DNA of 64,000 nt, from contig NC_064034.1 of assembly GCF_932526225.1 (NCBI RefSeq), positions 20,582,927 through 20,646,926 on the forward strand, in the 5' to 3' direction. The stretch comes from Nematostella vectensis (Eukaryota; Cnidaria; Anthozoa; Actiniaria; Edwardsiidae). Position 1 is the first letter of the stretch, and each line of letters opens with the position of its first letter. The notes under the pieces are model-generated. The model made no database searches. It had not been told where the DNA came from and saw only the letters and a list, made by a program, of their open reading frames with translations. Made by a program: the position numbers and the translations under genes. Shown here piece after piece: positions 1 through 12,700 of this stretch.

Positions 1-768
1 AAATGATCCACGATTTATCACATTTAGTAAATTTTTTGAACGATTTTCTCGTTAACTTAGTAGCAAATGGTTTACGTCAGGAAAACGTAACTTTGAGATC
101 TATGGGTAGTTTGTAGGCTGCCGTAAAATAAAACGTGATGTGCATAGAATAAGCCCAAACATGGGTGAGCATCCCCTCCCCTTCCCCTAACAAAAACTCA
201 GCCGTGATAAGGATTCGATTGAACTTTTATTGGGAGGGGGGTATTTTTGTTGAGGAGGAATTTTTTTAACGGAACTGGTGTGCAGGGTTTGTTTTAATGC
301 GGTGGGGCTTTTTTCTTTAGAAACGATTGTTTACACTCGAAAGCCATGCATGAATGTTTTTTTCGACCCCTTAGGGAAAAAGTGGGTGTAAGTACAGTCA
401 TGGTAGTGCTGAAGGCAAAAAAAAAAAAACGCCTGGCTTATGACAGCATAAGCCACGCGTATCTAAAGAAAAAAAAAAACCGGTAAGAGCTTTACACCGT
501 TTTGAGCTGAAAGTTAGCATTGGACACTTGAATCATCGCGGTATAAAATGCTTACCCTCTGATCTTCCGTTTCAGCCAGCGGGCCAGCTATACAAGCCCT
601 GACAAAAAACTTTAATACAAGTGTCAGCTAAGTTTCTAGATTTCAGGCATCGTTTCATTTCAAACGCCAGTTTGATTTGCATCTGCTATGCAGGATGTTG
701 ACGCACCTTGCAGATGTACCCACTCGCTCGGTATATCACCTTACGTTTTGTGCTGAGTTGGTTAGTCC
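1..768. other. Upstream flank of the carboxypeptidase gene, no gene seen
   Basis: No convincing coding segment was found on either strand. The stretch precedes the signal-peptide exon of the carboxypeptidase and must contain its promoter, but no clear TATA box or named operator could be fixed. A short hairpin (TGGCTTA, 8-base loop, TAAGCCA) lies near 434-455, and A-rich runs occur near 418-478. Confidence 0.4.
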
Positions 769-3700
769 ATGTTCGCGGCGACAATGATTCTCCCAATGCT
801 CGCCCTTCCCTTTTTGCTATGCTTACTACAGTATGCGGAAAGGTGAGTAGAATATGGGACACAATGAGCCACTTGCACTAAAAAATCACGTGACTTTTTG
901 GGCGGGAAACTTACACGCGCCTCGGCCTTTGGCGGCAAAATAACAAAAACAACTGAAAAAAAGCAACTTTTTCAGGGCTTACGGATCAGCCAGAGTGTTT
1001 CTTTGTCAGGAAAGTGCTTATTTCCATTAAAACATTTTAGTTGTTGTCGCTTTTTGACGTGACGGGCCCAGCCATTTCTGTGTTTATGTTGGCGTGAGTT
1101 TGCCGTTCAAAAAGTCACGTGATGTGTTTCAGACCATCTTATTTTGCTACCGGAAATGCGAGAATCCACGAGAAGTGCAGATGTCCGCTCGTAGGCCTAA
1201 CAGGATTGGCTAGATCACCTCATTGTTTTCTCGCTCTTTGTCTGTGGTGCACCAATCCAATGTGGTGAAATCTCCTGTTAGCTTGTACTGTACATGACCC
1301 GAATCCATGGTTTGAAAGGTCCTAGTTATAAAGGCGCGATGCAATTGAGGCAGTTCCATAGAAGTCTGATAATATATCATATTGTTTTCTAGTGACAAAG
1401 TGATTCGTGTGATTCCTAAGAACCACGAGCACATGCGTGTCATCCGGGACTTAGAGTCCACCGACAAGGTGAGAGAGCGGGAAAAATAGGGGACTTGAAG
1501 AAACACGTTTCCTGACGACAGGCGGCAACTGGGCGTAGAGGTTTTTTGTTTAAAGCTACTGCGCCGCTAGCAGGATTTATATGTGAGACTATTTGCCTAA
1601 CGTCTTACATGAATCCTGCACAGGTTGCTTTGTAATTTATGAATAGTCGCCTAATTGCGGTATTGTGATTAGGGGGGGATCTTGCAAATCGTGCTATTTC
1701 TTTTTGGGGCAAACGATTCACAATACATATCTTATTTTACAATATTTTCTTGAATGAATTTGGCAGGTTATTTTCCAGAACAACCCCAAACAACTGAGTT
1801 CTAGATTTTATTGAGATTTCTCTATTACTTGTTTGAATCAGGTCAATCAGCCGATGAAAATGGATGCTTTGTGCGACTCTGCGATTTGATTTTTCCAAAA
1901 AAAAATTTCGTTTTCCTTTAAGTTTAGGTAATTTTATTTCTTGCAGTTTGACTTTTGGACCCATGTAAGCCATGTCGGCAAACCTGTTGATATAATGATC
2001 CCAGAGAAAGACTTCAACACCGTCTCGCGTCAGATGAGTGACAAGGGAATCCCATTCACTGTCAATATCCCGGATGTGCATAAACTGGTGGAGCAGTTCG
2101 AGAGTAGACGCGTGAAGCGCGCGGCATCTTTCTCACACACAGATTACAACAGACTTAGCGAGGTAAAAAAAAGGTCATCTTGAAGGGGGGCAAGACTGGA
2201 TCCACTGCTGATACGACCCATTCATATTACACAAGCACGTTTTGTTTCCCCCTTTCGTTCTCTCATACTTGCTTTATTTTTCTTATCAAGAATGAAATGA
2301 TTGTTCTGTTTCGCCTTTCCTGACAGATTAACGACAAGCTGAAAAGCCTAGAATCAAAGTATGGAAATGCTCAAGTCCTTACTATCGGGCGTCGACGAAC
2401 ATACCAAGGGCGCTATTTGCGAGCAATAAAGGTATGCTCGTCTTTTCAAAACCCAATAGTACCTACCAATATTAAATAGTACCTATCCAATACCTTACCT
2501 ATAGCAAAAGTACCTACTTGATAGCAAATAGCACCTACCCACCTATCTTAAATTCAACCCCTTACTTTCTGAAACAAACAAGCAACTTAGCTTATGCGTT
2601 AATAATGATCCCGATGCAAATTTCTATTCGTCGTTTTCATGTGACTACTACATCGAGGATCAATTTAACGAATTAGTGAATAGTAAGACGGAAAAGGGGT
2701 TGTCTATTTTACATTTGAATACCCGAAGTTTGTCCGGTAATTTTGATAAGGTAACCAATTTACTGTCAACACTGAATTTAACTTTCTCAATGATAGGAAT
2801 TAGTGAGACTTGGCTAAAAAATGTTTGTCATTCTTGTGACATTCCAGGCTACAATTATGTTCATGAACCACGCAAAGGCAGAACTGGGGGAGGTGTTGGC
2901 TTGTATCTAAAACAGGAATTCGAGTTTAAATGCCGCCCGGAAATATGCTTTTCTGATACCTGCGCGGAATCCTTATTTGTTGAAATAACTCGTCAAAAGG
3001 AAAGAAACATTATTGTTGGCGTTGTCTATAGACCGCCAGAAAAAGACGTACAAGAATTTTGTGATGAACTAGATCAAATTCTTTTAGCCATCTCTAAAAA
3101 TAACAAGTTGTGTATATTAATGGCCGATTGGAATTTGGACCTAATGAAGCATGATACCCATCGTTTAACTGCTGAATTTTTGGACATAATGTATTCTAAA
3201 ATGTTTTTTCCTTTGATAACGCGCCCAACAAGAATAACTTCTCATACCGCTACACTTCTTGACAATATCTTCATTAACGACCACGATAGTTTCAGTAAAA
3301 GCGGGGTATTGTTTTCGGATGTATCTGATCACTTACCAGTTTTTACTTTACTTTCAGAAAATATTAATGTTGTTGATCACAAACAATGGACATTTTATAG
3401 AGAAAAATCCGCCACCAGCAAGGCGAAATTTAGATCTGAACTAGAAATGCACAGTTGGGATCATATCCCTGATGATGATCCTTGTAGTGCTTATAGCAAT
3501 TTCTTAGATACGTTTACGACGATTTATAACAATTGTTTTCCATTAAAAAAAGTAAAAACAAAGAAAAGCATTACAAGGACGCCTTGGTTAACTAAAGGTC
3601 TCCTGAGATCAATCAAGAAAAAAAAATAACTTATATAGACAATTCTTATGCTCTCCAACATTACGTCACGAACATCAATATAAGAAGTTTAGAAATAAGC

Positions 3701-6700
3701 TTAATCACATACTTAAAATAGCAAAGCGTGATTATTATGACAAAAAACTATCCGAATACAAATCCGACGTTAAAAAAACGTGGAGAATTCTTAATGAAGT
3801 TATTAATCGTCGTCAAAGTAATTCACGTTTGCCTTCTACATTTAAGGTTGCCGGCCGTGAAGTCAGCGATCCGATGGAGATTGCAAATGGTTTTTGTGAT
3901 TATTTCACAAATCTTGGTCCCTCTTTAGCGGAAAAAGTACCATCTTCTGATAAATGTTTCTCTAGTTTTCTGAACAATGATATTCTTAATTCAATATTTT
4001 TTTCTGATACTGATCACCAAGAAATCATTGAGATCTGCTCAAGCCTTCGTCCTGGCACAGCTGCTGGGTTTGATAATATTCACATTGATATTATAAAGCC
4101 AAATATTGATATAATTTCCAAACCAATAGCTGATATTATTAATTTATCTACTCGGTCTGGTATAGTCCCAAAGAAGTTAAAAGTGGCAGGCGTTTTACCA
4201 CTGTTTAAGACTGGTGATCAGGCTTTTTATGCAAACTATAGACCTGTGTCCGTCTTACCAGTTTTTTCGAAATTTTTCGAGAAAGTTGTATATAAACGGT
4301 TATATAATTTCCTGATTAAATATGATATTCTATCAAATAACCAATATGGTTTTAGAAAGAACCATTCGACAGTTCTTGCACTTCTTCATTTATACGATAC
4401 TCTATCTAGTGCTATTGATTATAAAAAATATACTCTAGGCGTTTTTATTGATCTGTCAAAGGCGTTTGACACGGTCAATCATGGCATTTTACTAGCGAAA
4501 TCGCATAACTATGGAATACGTGGAACTCCTCTCAAATGGTTTGAAAGTTATCTTTCAGATAGAGAGCAGTTTGTAAATTTTAATGGCGTTTCTTCTTGTC
4601 GTAAATTAGTGAAGTGCGGTGTCCCACAAGGCAGCGTGCTCGGGCCGCTTCTCTTTCTGATTTATATCAATGATATATGTAGCGTTTCAACCGCCTTAGA
4701 CATACTTTTATTTGCTGATGATACAAGTATATTTTTCTCCCATAAAAACTTAGACTCATTATGTCTCGCAATCAATAATGAACTTACCAAATTAACAGAT
4801 TGGTTTTGTGCAAACAAGTTATCTATAAATATAAAAAAATCAATACACAAAAACTGGAAATCGACTCTGCCAAATTTTCGTCTTTAATAAGACTTCTTCA
4901 GGGCAGACTGAAGAAGGTGAATCGTTACAAGCTTATTTACATCAGAATAGTGGCGCGAGACGTAAAAAAATTACAACTGACAAAAACGCGCATTTTCTAG
5001 AATAGCGCGCGCTATGGATAAAAAGAATTTACACATCTCTACGTGGGTTCCTACTACAAAAAAAGTCATCACTATTAAGACCCCGCGGGTAGATAGACCT
5101 AAGCCGATAAGCCCACTGGCCTTCCCTTTCCCTAAGCTGAGCCTCAGAGTTACACTTATCTATAAGTTGTACCATAACATTATTAAGACCTAAATGATTG
5201 TCGCAATGAAAATGTTGATAGATAAGGTCATCCTTAACTTTTTCACTAACCGGTAAACTAGGGTGCTTATTTAACCTACTTTTATGATTATTAAAACGCT
5301 TCCTAAAACTACTGATAGTAGACCCTATGTATTGCTTGCTACACATAGATCAAGTAATTAGATAAACAACAAAATCTGAGTTACAGTCCAAGTCAAAATT
5401 AATGACATATTTCTTATTAGTAACTGTACTGCGAAACTCCCGCCCTGTCTTAAGAAAGTTACACACCCTACACCTTTTACCGCCACACTTACCACAACCT
5501 CTAACCTGAGTACTATCCTCTTTAAGAGAGGAGTGCACCAACATATCCTTTAAACTCCTAGGTTTCCTATAAGCCACCATAGGTACCCTACCAATAGCAC
5601 CCCTACATCTACTAGAAGACTCTAGAACTGGCTGTAAATTACAAAGAATACCAGGTAAATCAGGTAAATCTGGATGAAAAGTGACTACAAAAGGTACACG
5701 ATCATTCTTACCTTTACGCCTGTCTTTCAATGTGTCGTTCCTAGGAATACGTCTAACCCGGTCAACTTCCCTCCCCACAAACCTGCTGTCATAACCCCTA
5801 TCAACTAAATAACCTTGTAACTCTAATACCCTCTTTTCGAAAGAAGAGTCTTCCGAACATATCCTACGAATACGTAGTGCCTGTCCAAAAGGAATGCCTT
5901 TCTTACAAGCAGACGGATGACAGGACGTATGAAAAAGATATTGATGCTTATCAGTAGGCTTACTATACAAATCTGTAGATATTAACCCATCCCTAAGAGT
6001 AAGTGAAACATCCAAAAAATTTACCTGACTAGTGGACCACTCAAACGTAAATTTTATAGTTCTATGTATAGAGTTCATGTGAGCCATAAACTCTCTCTCT
6101 TATAAAAAAATCAAAATATATTATCTTTAGGCCACGGCAAAAAAGGCAAAACCTTGATATAAAGGTCACCTTAGGTGGTCAGAATATAAAGCGAGTCAAA
6201 GAAACAGTATTTTTAGGTGTTATTCTTGACGAACACTTGACATGGTTACCATATATTACCAATGTCGCGCGTAAGGTTTCAAAAGCTGTAGGAATTATGT
6301 ATAAAGCAAGTTTTTGCCTTTCAAAGCAATCACTATTGACGTTGTATTATTCTTTGTTATATCCATACTTGCAATACTGTGTTAGTGTTTGGGGATCCAC
6401 TTATCCATCTAATTTAAATCGTATTCTTATGCTCCAAAAACGAGCAATACGTATAATTGTCGGAGCATCCTATGATGCACACACTGATCCGATATATAGG
6501 AATCTAAACATATTGAAATTCAATTATTTATTTTTATTTCAAATAGGTAAGTTAATGTATCAATTTAAAAATAGGTTACTTCCCCAAACATTTAACAGGA
6601 TATTTCAATTGAACTCTCAAATTCACGATTATTACACGAGAAGCTCTAACTTGTTCCATATTTCAAAGTTTAGAACAAATATACATAAGTTTGCGTTAAG

Positions 6701-9700
6701 ACATCAGGGACCTAAATATTTCAATTCATTGTCTTCTGATATTCAGTCTGCCAAAACACTTAACTCTTTTTGTAATAAGTTAAAGACTTCTCTTATTAAC
6801 TCTTAATTTTTTTTCTTTCTCGATTTGTGTTTGTGTGTGTGTGTTTTTTTATATAAGTATGAAAAAAAAATATGAAAGCTCTCCTACCAAATATTTATAT
6901 GATTAATCTGACTGTCCGAACTATCAAATATGTATTTTCTGTTAAGATTTAGGAGGTCCGTCTCGTATAAGCCTTGCGGTTTCTTACGGTCCTCCTTGTC
7001 ACACTATGTAAATTATTATAATTATCTTTATTTAAAAAATGTATTAAGTGACAAAACAATAAACTAAACTAAACTAAACCCAATAGCAAAAGTACCTATC
7101 CAATAGCAAATAGTACCTACCCAATAGCAAATAGTACCTACCCAATAGCAATTAGGTACTTTTGCTATAGGTTAGGTATTGGGTTGGTACTTTTGCTATT
7201 GGGTAGGTGCTATTTGCTATTGGATAGGTACTTTTGCTATTGGATAGGTACTTTTGCTATTGGGTAGGTGCTATTTGCTATTGGATAGGTACTTTTGCTA
7301 TTGGGTAGGTGCTATTTGCTATTGGGTAGGTGCTATTTGCTATTGGGTAGGTGCTATTTGCTATTGGATAGGTACTTTTGCTATAGGTTAGGTATTGGGT
7401 TGGTACTATCCAATAGCAAATAGCACTTACCCAATAGCAAATAGGACTAAGAGGACTAAGACAGGGCTGGGATCCTGGTTATTGCCTCCCCATTAATGCG
7501 CGGGTACCTCAGGTTCCTTTGTGTTGTACAGTTTGCTAGATAGCGGTGTTGGGGCCGAAATCTCCAGCTTAGCCGTAAAGCTTTATGCTGCCATACATAA
7601 ATGTATACATAAATGTGAACTGCTGACTGTTAGCACGAGGTGGAGAGTTGTGGAGCCTTCAAGGTATTTCGCCAGACATCAAACCATTACAACATTCATT
7701 CTCATTTACTGACTATATAGAAGAGTTGAAGAATAGCAATATTAGTTTATTTTAAGGCAGAAATTCGCGTATTGAAAATTGAATTTTTTTGGATTTCTTG
7801 AATGCAGCGTTGCATCATTGAAGTCACATGAGTGTCACAAATATCACAGGCGAAGGGTCATAAGGTAATACAAGAGGGTTTTCTTTTGCCATAAGGTTTC
7901 TCCTGTAGCCTTTCTTGACTAAACTGGTTGCACTTCGTGAGTCTTTCCCGCCATTTCTATATTTTTACTGTTGTGACTCTGTCACACTGTTTTGTCCGCC
8001 GTTTTGTCCTACGACAAAAACTGACTTCCCACGTTGTCTCCTGTTTTTCCGGCTTAGTTTTCTTGTGTTTGAAACTGTACTTTGTGTTTTCACCATAAGC
8101 TTAAGTGATATTTTGGATAATTCTTCACTTACAAACAATAATTTATTCAGCTCCGAAATCAGTCGCCTGTAAATTCTGCGAAGGATTTGCATATTTTTCT
8201 GATTTTCATTGTAGTCTTTTAACTATTTTATTCTACTTAATTTTACCTTGATTATTGATTATTAATAATTAATTGATCTAGTTAAATAAAAGAAAGGGAA
8301 ACTAATCAAATAATTATATACAATCAAACAATTATTTAACCGGAATAACCGGAAAATAACCTACAATACTATTTCTGTAATTCTTTTTCAAAAAATATAT
8401 ATATAATAATTATATCTGGCATAATGGCAGGCCACCTCATGGCCCCCTTGATAGTACTCCTATTTGCTCTACATCTCCAGAATTTCTTATTACGGTGGCA
8501 GAGCCCACTAATTGAGTCTAAGGCCAGACCCTTCATTTCACCAGCACTTTTCGAAATGAGCCTGGACAAAGTTAAAATTTTCATGAACAATATTCATCCC
8601 AATCGTAGAAAATTGATCGCTCCAAGGAGTAACCCAAGCTTACTCGCCTTTCGCCTACTCATTCTTAGTGGGGACATCCCTCTCAATCCCGGTCCCACCT
8701 ACCGGTATCCCTGTGGAGCATGCTCAAAACCAGTTAAATGCAACCAGAAGGGTATTCAGTGCGACTACTGCGATGCATGGTATCACACAAAATGCTGCTC
8801 AATAAGCAATGAAAGTTACAATACACTTGCTAACAGTTCTTGTTCTTGGATCTGCTGTGCCTGTGATGTGGCCAATTTCAAAAAGTCATCAAGTGGTCCT
8901 GACATATTATTTATCTTTATCAACATCAGTACAATCATCCGGCTCAGAATCGCCCCAGCCACTAACATCCTCCCCCAGGCAAAGATCTCCTGCATCAAAT
9001 AAAATGAAAGACCCCCACAAATTGAGAGTGTTAACACTGAATGCTTGTAGCTTAAAGGGTAAAGATAAACGCCTTGAATTTCAAAGCCTGATTGACAACT
9101 ACAAACCTGATATTGTTAATGTAAATGAGACCCACATTAATGACACTGTCTTTTCGGCTGAAATTCTGGAGAAAGGTTACACCACTTTTTGTAAGGATAG
9201 AAACGAATTTGGTGGAGGGGTGTTGTCTGCTTTCTCCAACCATCTTGTGGTGACTCACGAGGAGCAAATGGATGGTAATTATGAAGGCATCTGGTCAAAG
9301 ATAAATATTGCAGGAAGCAAATCACTTTTTGTTGGCTCAGTCTATAGGACCCCAGACTCAAATGTTGACCCCCTTGTAGCTCTCGATGGTGCATTATGCA
9401 AGCTGGTTAAAAATCCAATTCCAAACATCCTCATTACCGGTGACCTGAACCTGCCTAGTATATCATGGGAAGATGATAACTACGCTGTAAGACCTAATCC
9501 TACTTATGGGCTTGAAGTAAACCACAAGTTTTTGGACATTGTGAACGACCACTCACTGACTCAACATGTTATGGAGCCAACTAGAGGGGAGAACACCCTC
9601 GATCTTGTTCTCACCACTTGCCCAGAGATGGTATTAGACCTAGTGGTTGAGCCCGGCATGAGTGATCATGATCTGGTGTTATTTGATCTAAACTTGAAGC

Positions 9701-12700
9701 CCTCCTTCAACAAGAAAAAGCCTCGTAAAGTCTTTGTATTTAGGAAAGGTAATATGGGTGCAGTGAAAACTGACCTTAAAAAACATCTTGATAATTACTT
9801 CAACAATGAGGCCTATCATAAATTGATCAATTAAAACTATGATTTCTTTAAAACCACAATCACTGAGATCATGAAAAAACATATCCCACAAAAAAACATC
9901 AGTGGTAGATGGAACTTGCCATGGATCACTAGTTCCATTAAAAGGTTAATCCGAAAAAAGCAACGTCTATATAACCATGCCAAACACTGTAACAACCATG
10001 CTGCCTGGAAAAAAATTAAAGACTTGCGTAAACTCGTAAAGAAAAATCTCGCTAAGGCACACAGCGAGTATGTGTCCCAGCTCTTAACAGTCCCAGAGGG
10101 TAGTGAAACAGCGAACCATACCATAACCAAACGGTTCTGGACTTATATCAAGTCCAAAAAGACCCATGATGTTGGTGTTGCTCCCCTACGCGATGATAAG
10201 GGTGAATTAGTCAGTGACAGTCTTGGTAAGGCACGTGCTCTGAGTTCACACTTCCAGTCCGTTTTTACTCATGAAAATAATAGTTCTATACCTACACTTG
10301 GACCAAGTCCTTATCCGACTATAGCGTCTACTTTAATATCTATAGACGGTGTTATCAAACTACTTCAAAATGTTAACCCGAAGAAAGCTAATGGCCCTGA
10401 TTTAATCCCCTGTAAAAATTTACAAGAAGCTGCCCATGAAATCGCCCCAGCTCTGACGTTCTTGTTCACGCAATCTTTAGAGACCGGTACTCTCCCGAAT
10501 GACTGGCTCAGTGCAAATGTGACCCCAGTGTTCAAAAAGGGAAATAAGAATATCCCTTCCAACTACCGTCCTATTTCACTGACTGCTGTACCTTGTAAAA
10601 TACTTGAGCACATTATTTTCCATGACATAATGAATCATCTTGATACCCATAATATCCTCGTCAAGTTCCAACATGGTTTTCGCAGGTTCTTTTCCTGTGA
10701 AACGCAATTAATAACCACCCTAGAGGATGTGGGGAAAGCTCTAGATCTCGGCAGACAAACTGATCTGACCATCATGGATTTTAGTAAAGCCTTTGATATT
10801 GTTCCCCACCAGCGGCTTATTTCCAAGCTCGATTTTTATGGAATTCGGGGTCTCCTAAAGACCTGGCTTACAACCTGGTTAACACATAGGGAACAATCCG
10901 TTCTTGTTGATGGAGTCTCATCTGCCCCTATAAGTGTGTCATCTGGTGTGCCGCAGGGGACCGTTCTCGGCCCACTGATGTTTTTACTCTACATAAATGA
11001 CATCGGCAATGATTGTAAATCTTCTACCATAAGACTGTTTGCTGATGATACTCTTTTATACAGTGTCATCGAGGCAACTTTTGATGCACATCAGCTCCAG
11101 TCTGATCTTACCTCCATCGAGAAATGGGCAGAGAAATGGCTCATGTCCTTTAACCCACCAAATTGTTTTGTCATGAGAGTCACGAGAAATAGGGAACCTA
11201 TAGTATTTAACTACACATTGATGAACCACATCCTTAAACCAGTTGAATACCATCCATACCTAGGCGTCGAGCTCTCGAACACACTTGACTGGAGCTGGCA
11301 TATAAACAACAAAGTGTCCAAAGCCAACCAGACCTTAGGTTTTCTTAGGCGCAACCTAAGCAACTGCCCAGAGAACATTAAGGAAGCTGCTTATAAATCG
11401 CTCGTTCTTCCACACTTAGAGTATGCCAGCTCTGCCTGGGATCCATGGTTGAAGAAACACGTCAAACAGATTGAGAAGGTTCAAAGGAGGGCGGGTCGTT
11501 TTGTTAAAAGTTGCTGGGATAGGACTCCTGGCACAGTCACAAACATCCTAAACGATTTGGAGTGGCCCCCTCTCTCTAAAAGGCGCCAGGATGCCAGGCT
11601 TACATTATTTTACAAGGCTGTTAACAAAAAATCAGCACTTGAGATACCAGACAATATTGATAGACGCACCCGCCAATTACGCAGCTCTCATCCAGATAAA
11701 TTTATTGAGTTATGTCCAAGAACAGAAGCTTATAAGAACTCGTTTTTCTGTAGGACAATAAAAGAATGGAACAAGCTGCCCCGCCTTACCCTGGATTCCA
11801 CTAGTGCAGATATTTTTAGAGAACGAATAAAATAAAATTAAATCAATAAAATTATATTAATACCAATAATGCTGTTTAAACGATTTTTATCTTTTTACTT
11901 TATTTAATCTTTTTTTTATTCTGCCTTATTATTATTTTTATTCTGCCTTATTATTATTTGTAGTATTATTTATTTTTTATTTATTATTATTATTATTTCT
12001 ATTATTATTTTATTTTATGTTTTTTATTTTTTATTTTTTTATTTTTTTTTATTTTTTTTATTTTTATTTTTTAATTTATTTATTTATTTATTTTTATTTA
12101 TTTTAGTTAATTAATTAATTAATGTATTTATTTATACAATTAATTTATATCCACAGTGATGGTAACCCCTTTGTGGATTAACAATGTAGATGTAGATGTA
12201 GAGCACCTACCCAATAGCAAAAGCGCCTATCCAATAGCAAATAGTACCTACCCAATAGCAAATAGTACCTACCCAATAGCAAATAGTACCTACCCAATAG
12301 CAAATAGCACCTACCCAATAGCAAATAGTACCTACCCAATAGCAAATAGCACCTACCCAATAGCAAATAGCACCTACCCAATAGCAAATAGTACCTACCC
12401 AATAGCAAATAGTACCTACCCAATAGCAAATAGCACCTACCCAATAGCAAATAGTACCTACCCAATAGCAAATAGCACCTACCCAATAGCAAATAGCACC
12501 TACCCAATAGCAAATAGTACCTACCCAATAGTAAATAGTACCTACCCAATAGCAAATAGTACCTACCCAATAGCGAATAGTACCTACCCAATAGCAAATA
12601 GCACCTACCCAATAGCAAATAGTACCTACCCAATAGTAAATAGTACCTATCCAATAGCAAATAGCACCTACCCAATAGCAAATAGTACCTACCTACCAAA

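Larger units (their letters stand above)
4844..6100 (-). mobile_element. 5'-truncated Penelope-like element inserted in LINE A
   Basis: The insertion is flanked by a perfect 14-bp direct repeat TATAAAAAAATCAA at 4830-4843 and 6101-6114, read as its target-site duplication. On the minus strand it encodes the last part of a Penelope-type reverse transcriptase joined to a GIY-YIG endonuclease. The N-terminal reverse transcriptase core is missing, so this is a 5' truncation. The 3' untranslated part (5028-4844 on the minus strand) carries a hammerhead-ribozyme-like motif. Confidence 0.9.
2562..6806 (+). pseudogene. LINE A endonuclease-reverse transcriptase, broken by a frameshift and a nested insertion
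   Basis: Frame 1 (about 2562-3629) holds the endonuclease, with NTRSL near its start, an MADWNLD motif and SDHLPVF near its end. The frame breaks in an A-run at about 3618-3627 and continues in the next frame through 3829-4843. That part carries reverse transcriptase motifs FIDLSKAFDTVNH, GVPQGSVLGPLLFLIYIND and FADDTS. At 4843 the frame is interrupted by the Penelope-like insertion. It resumes at 6115 and ends at 6806 with the LINE C-terminal region (LLYPYLQYCVSVWG, LQKRAIRII). Without the insertion and the single frameshift this would be one nearly intact polyprotein, so it was intact until fairly recently (inference). It cannot be active as it stands. Confidence 0.88.
2555..7079 (+). mobile_element. 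CR1-superfamily non-LTR retrotransposon (LINE A), carrying a nested insertion
   Basis: The element encodes an APE-type endonuclease followed by a reverse transcriptase and ends in a short AAACT pentanucleotide repeat (about 7056-7079), as many CR1/L2/Rex-type LINEs end in microsatellites. The left end is probably a 5' truncation, because the coding frame is already open at about 2562. The 21-bp minisatellite lies on both sides. A Penelope-like element occupies 4844-6100. The LINE has the same orientation as the host gene and sits in carboxypeptidase intron 3. Confidence 0.88.
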
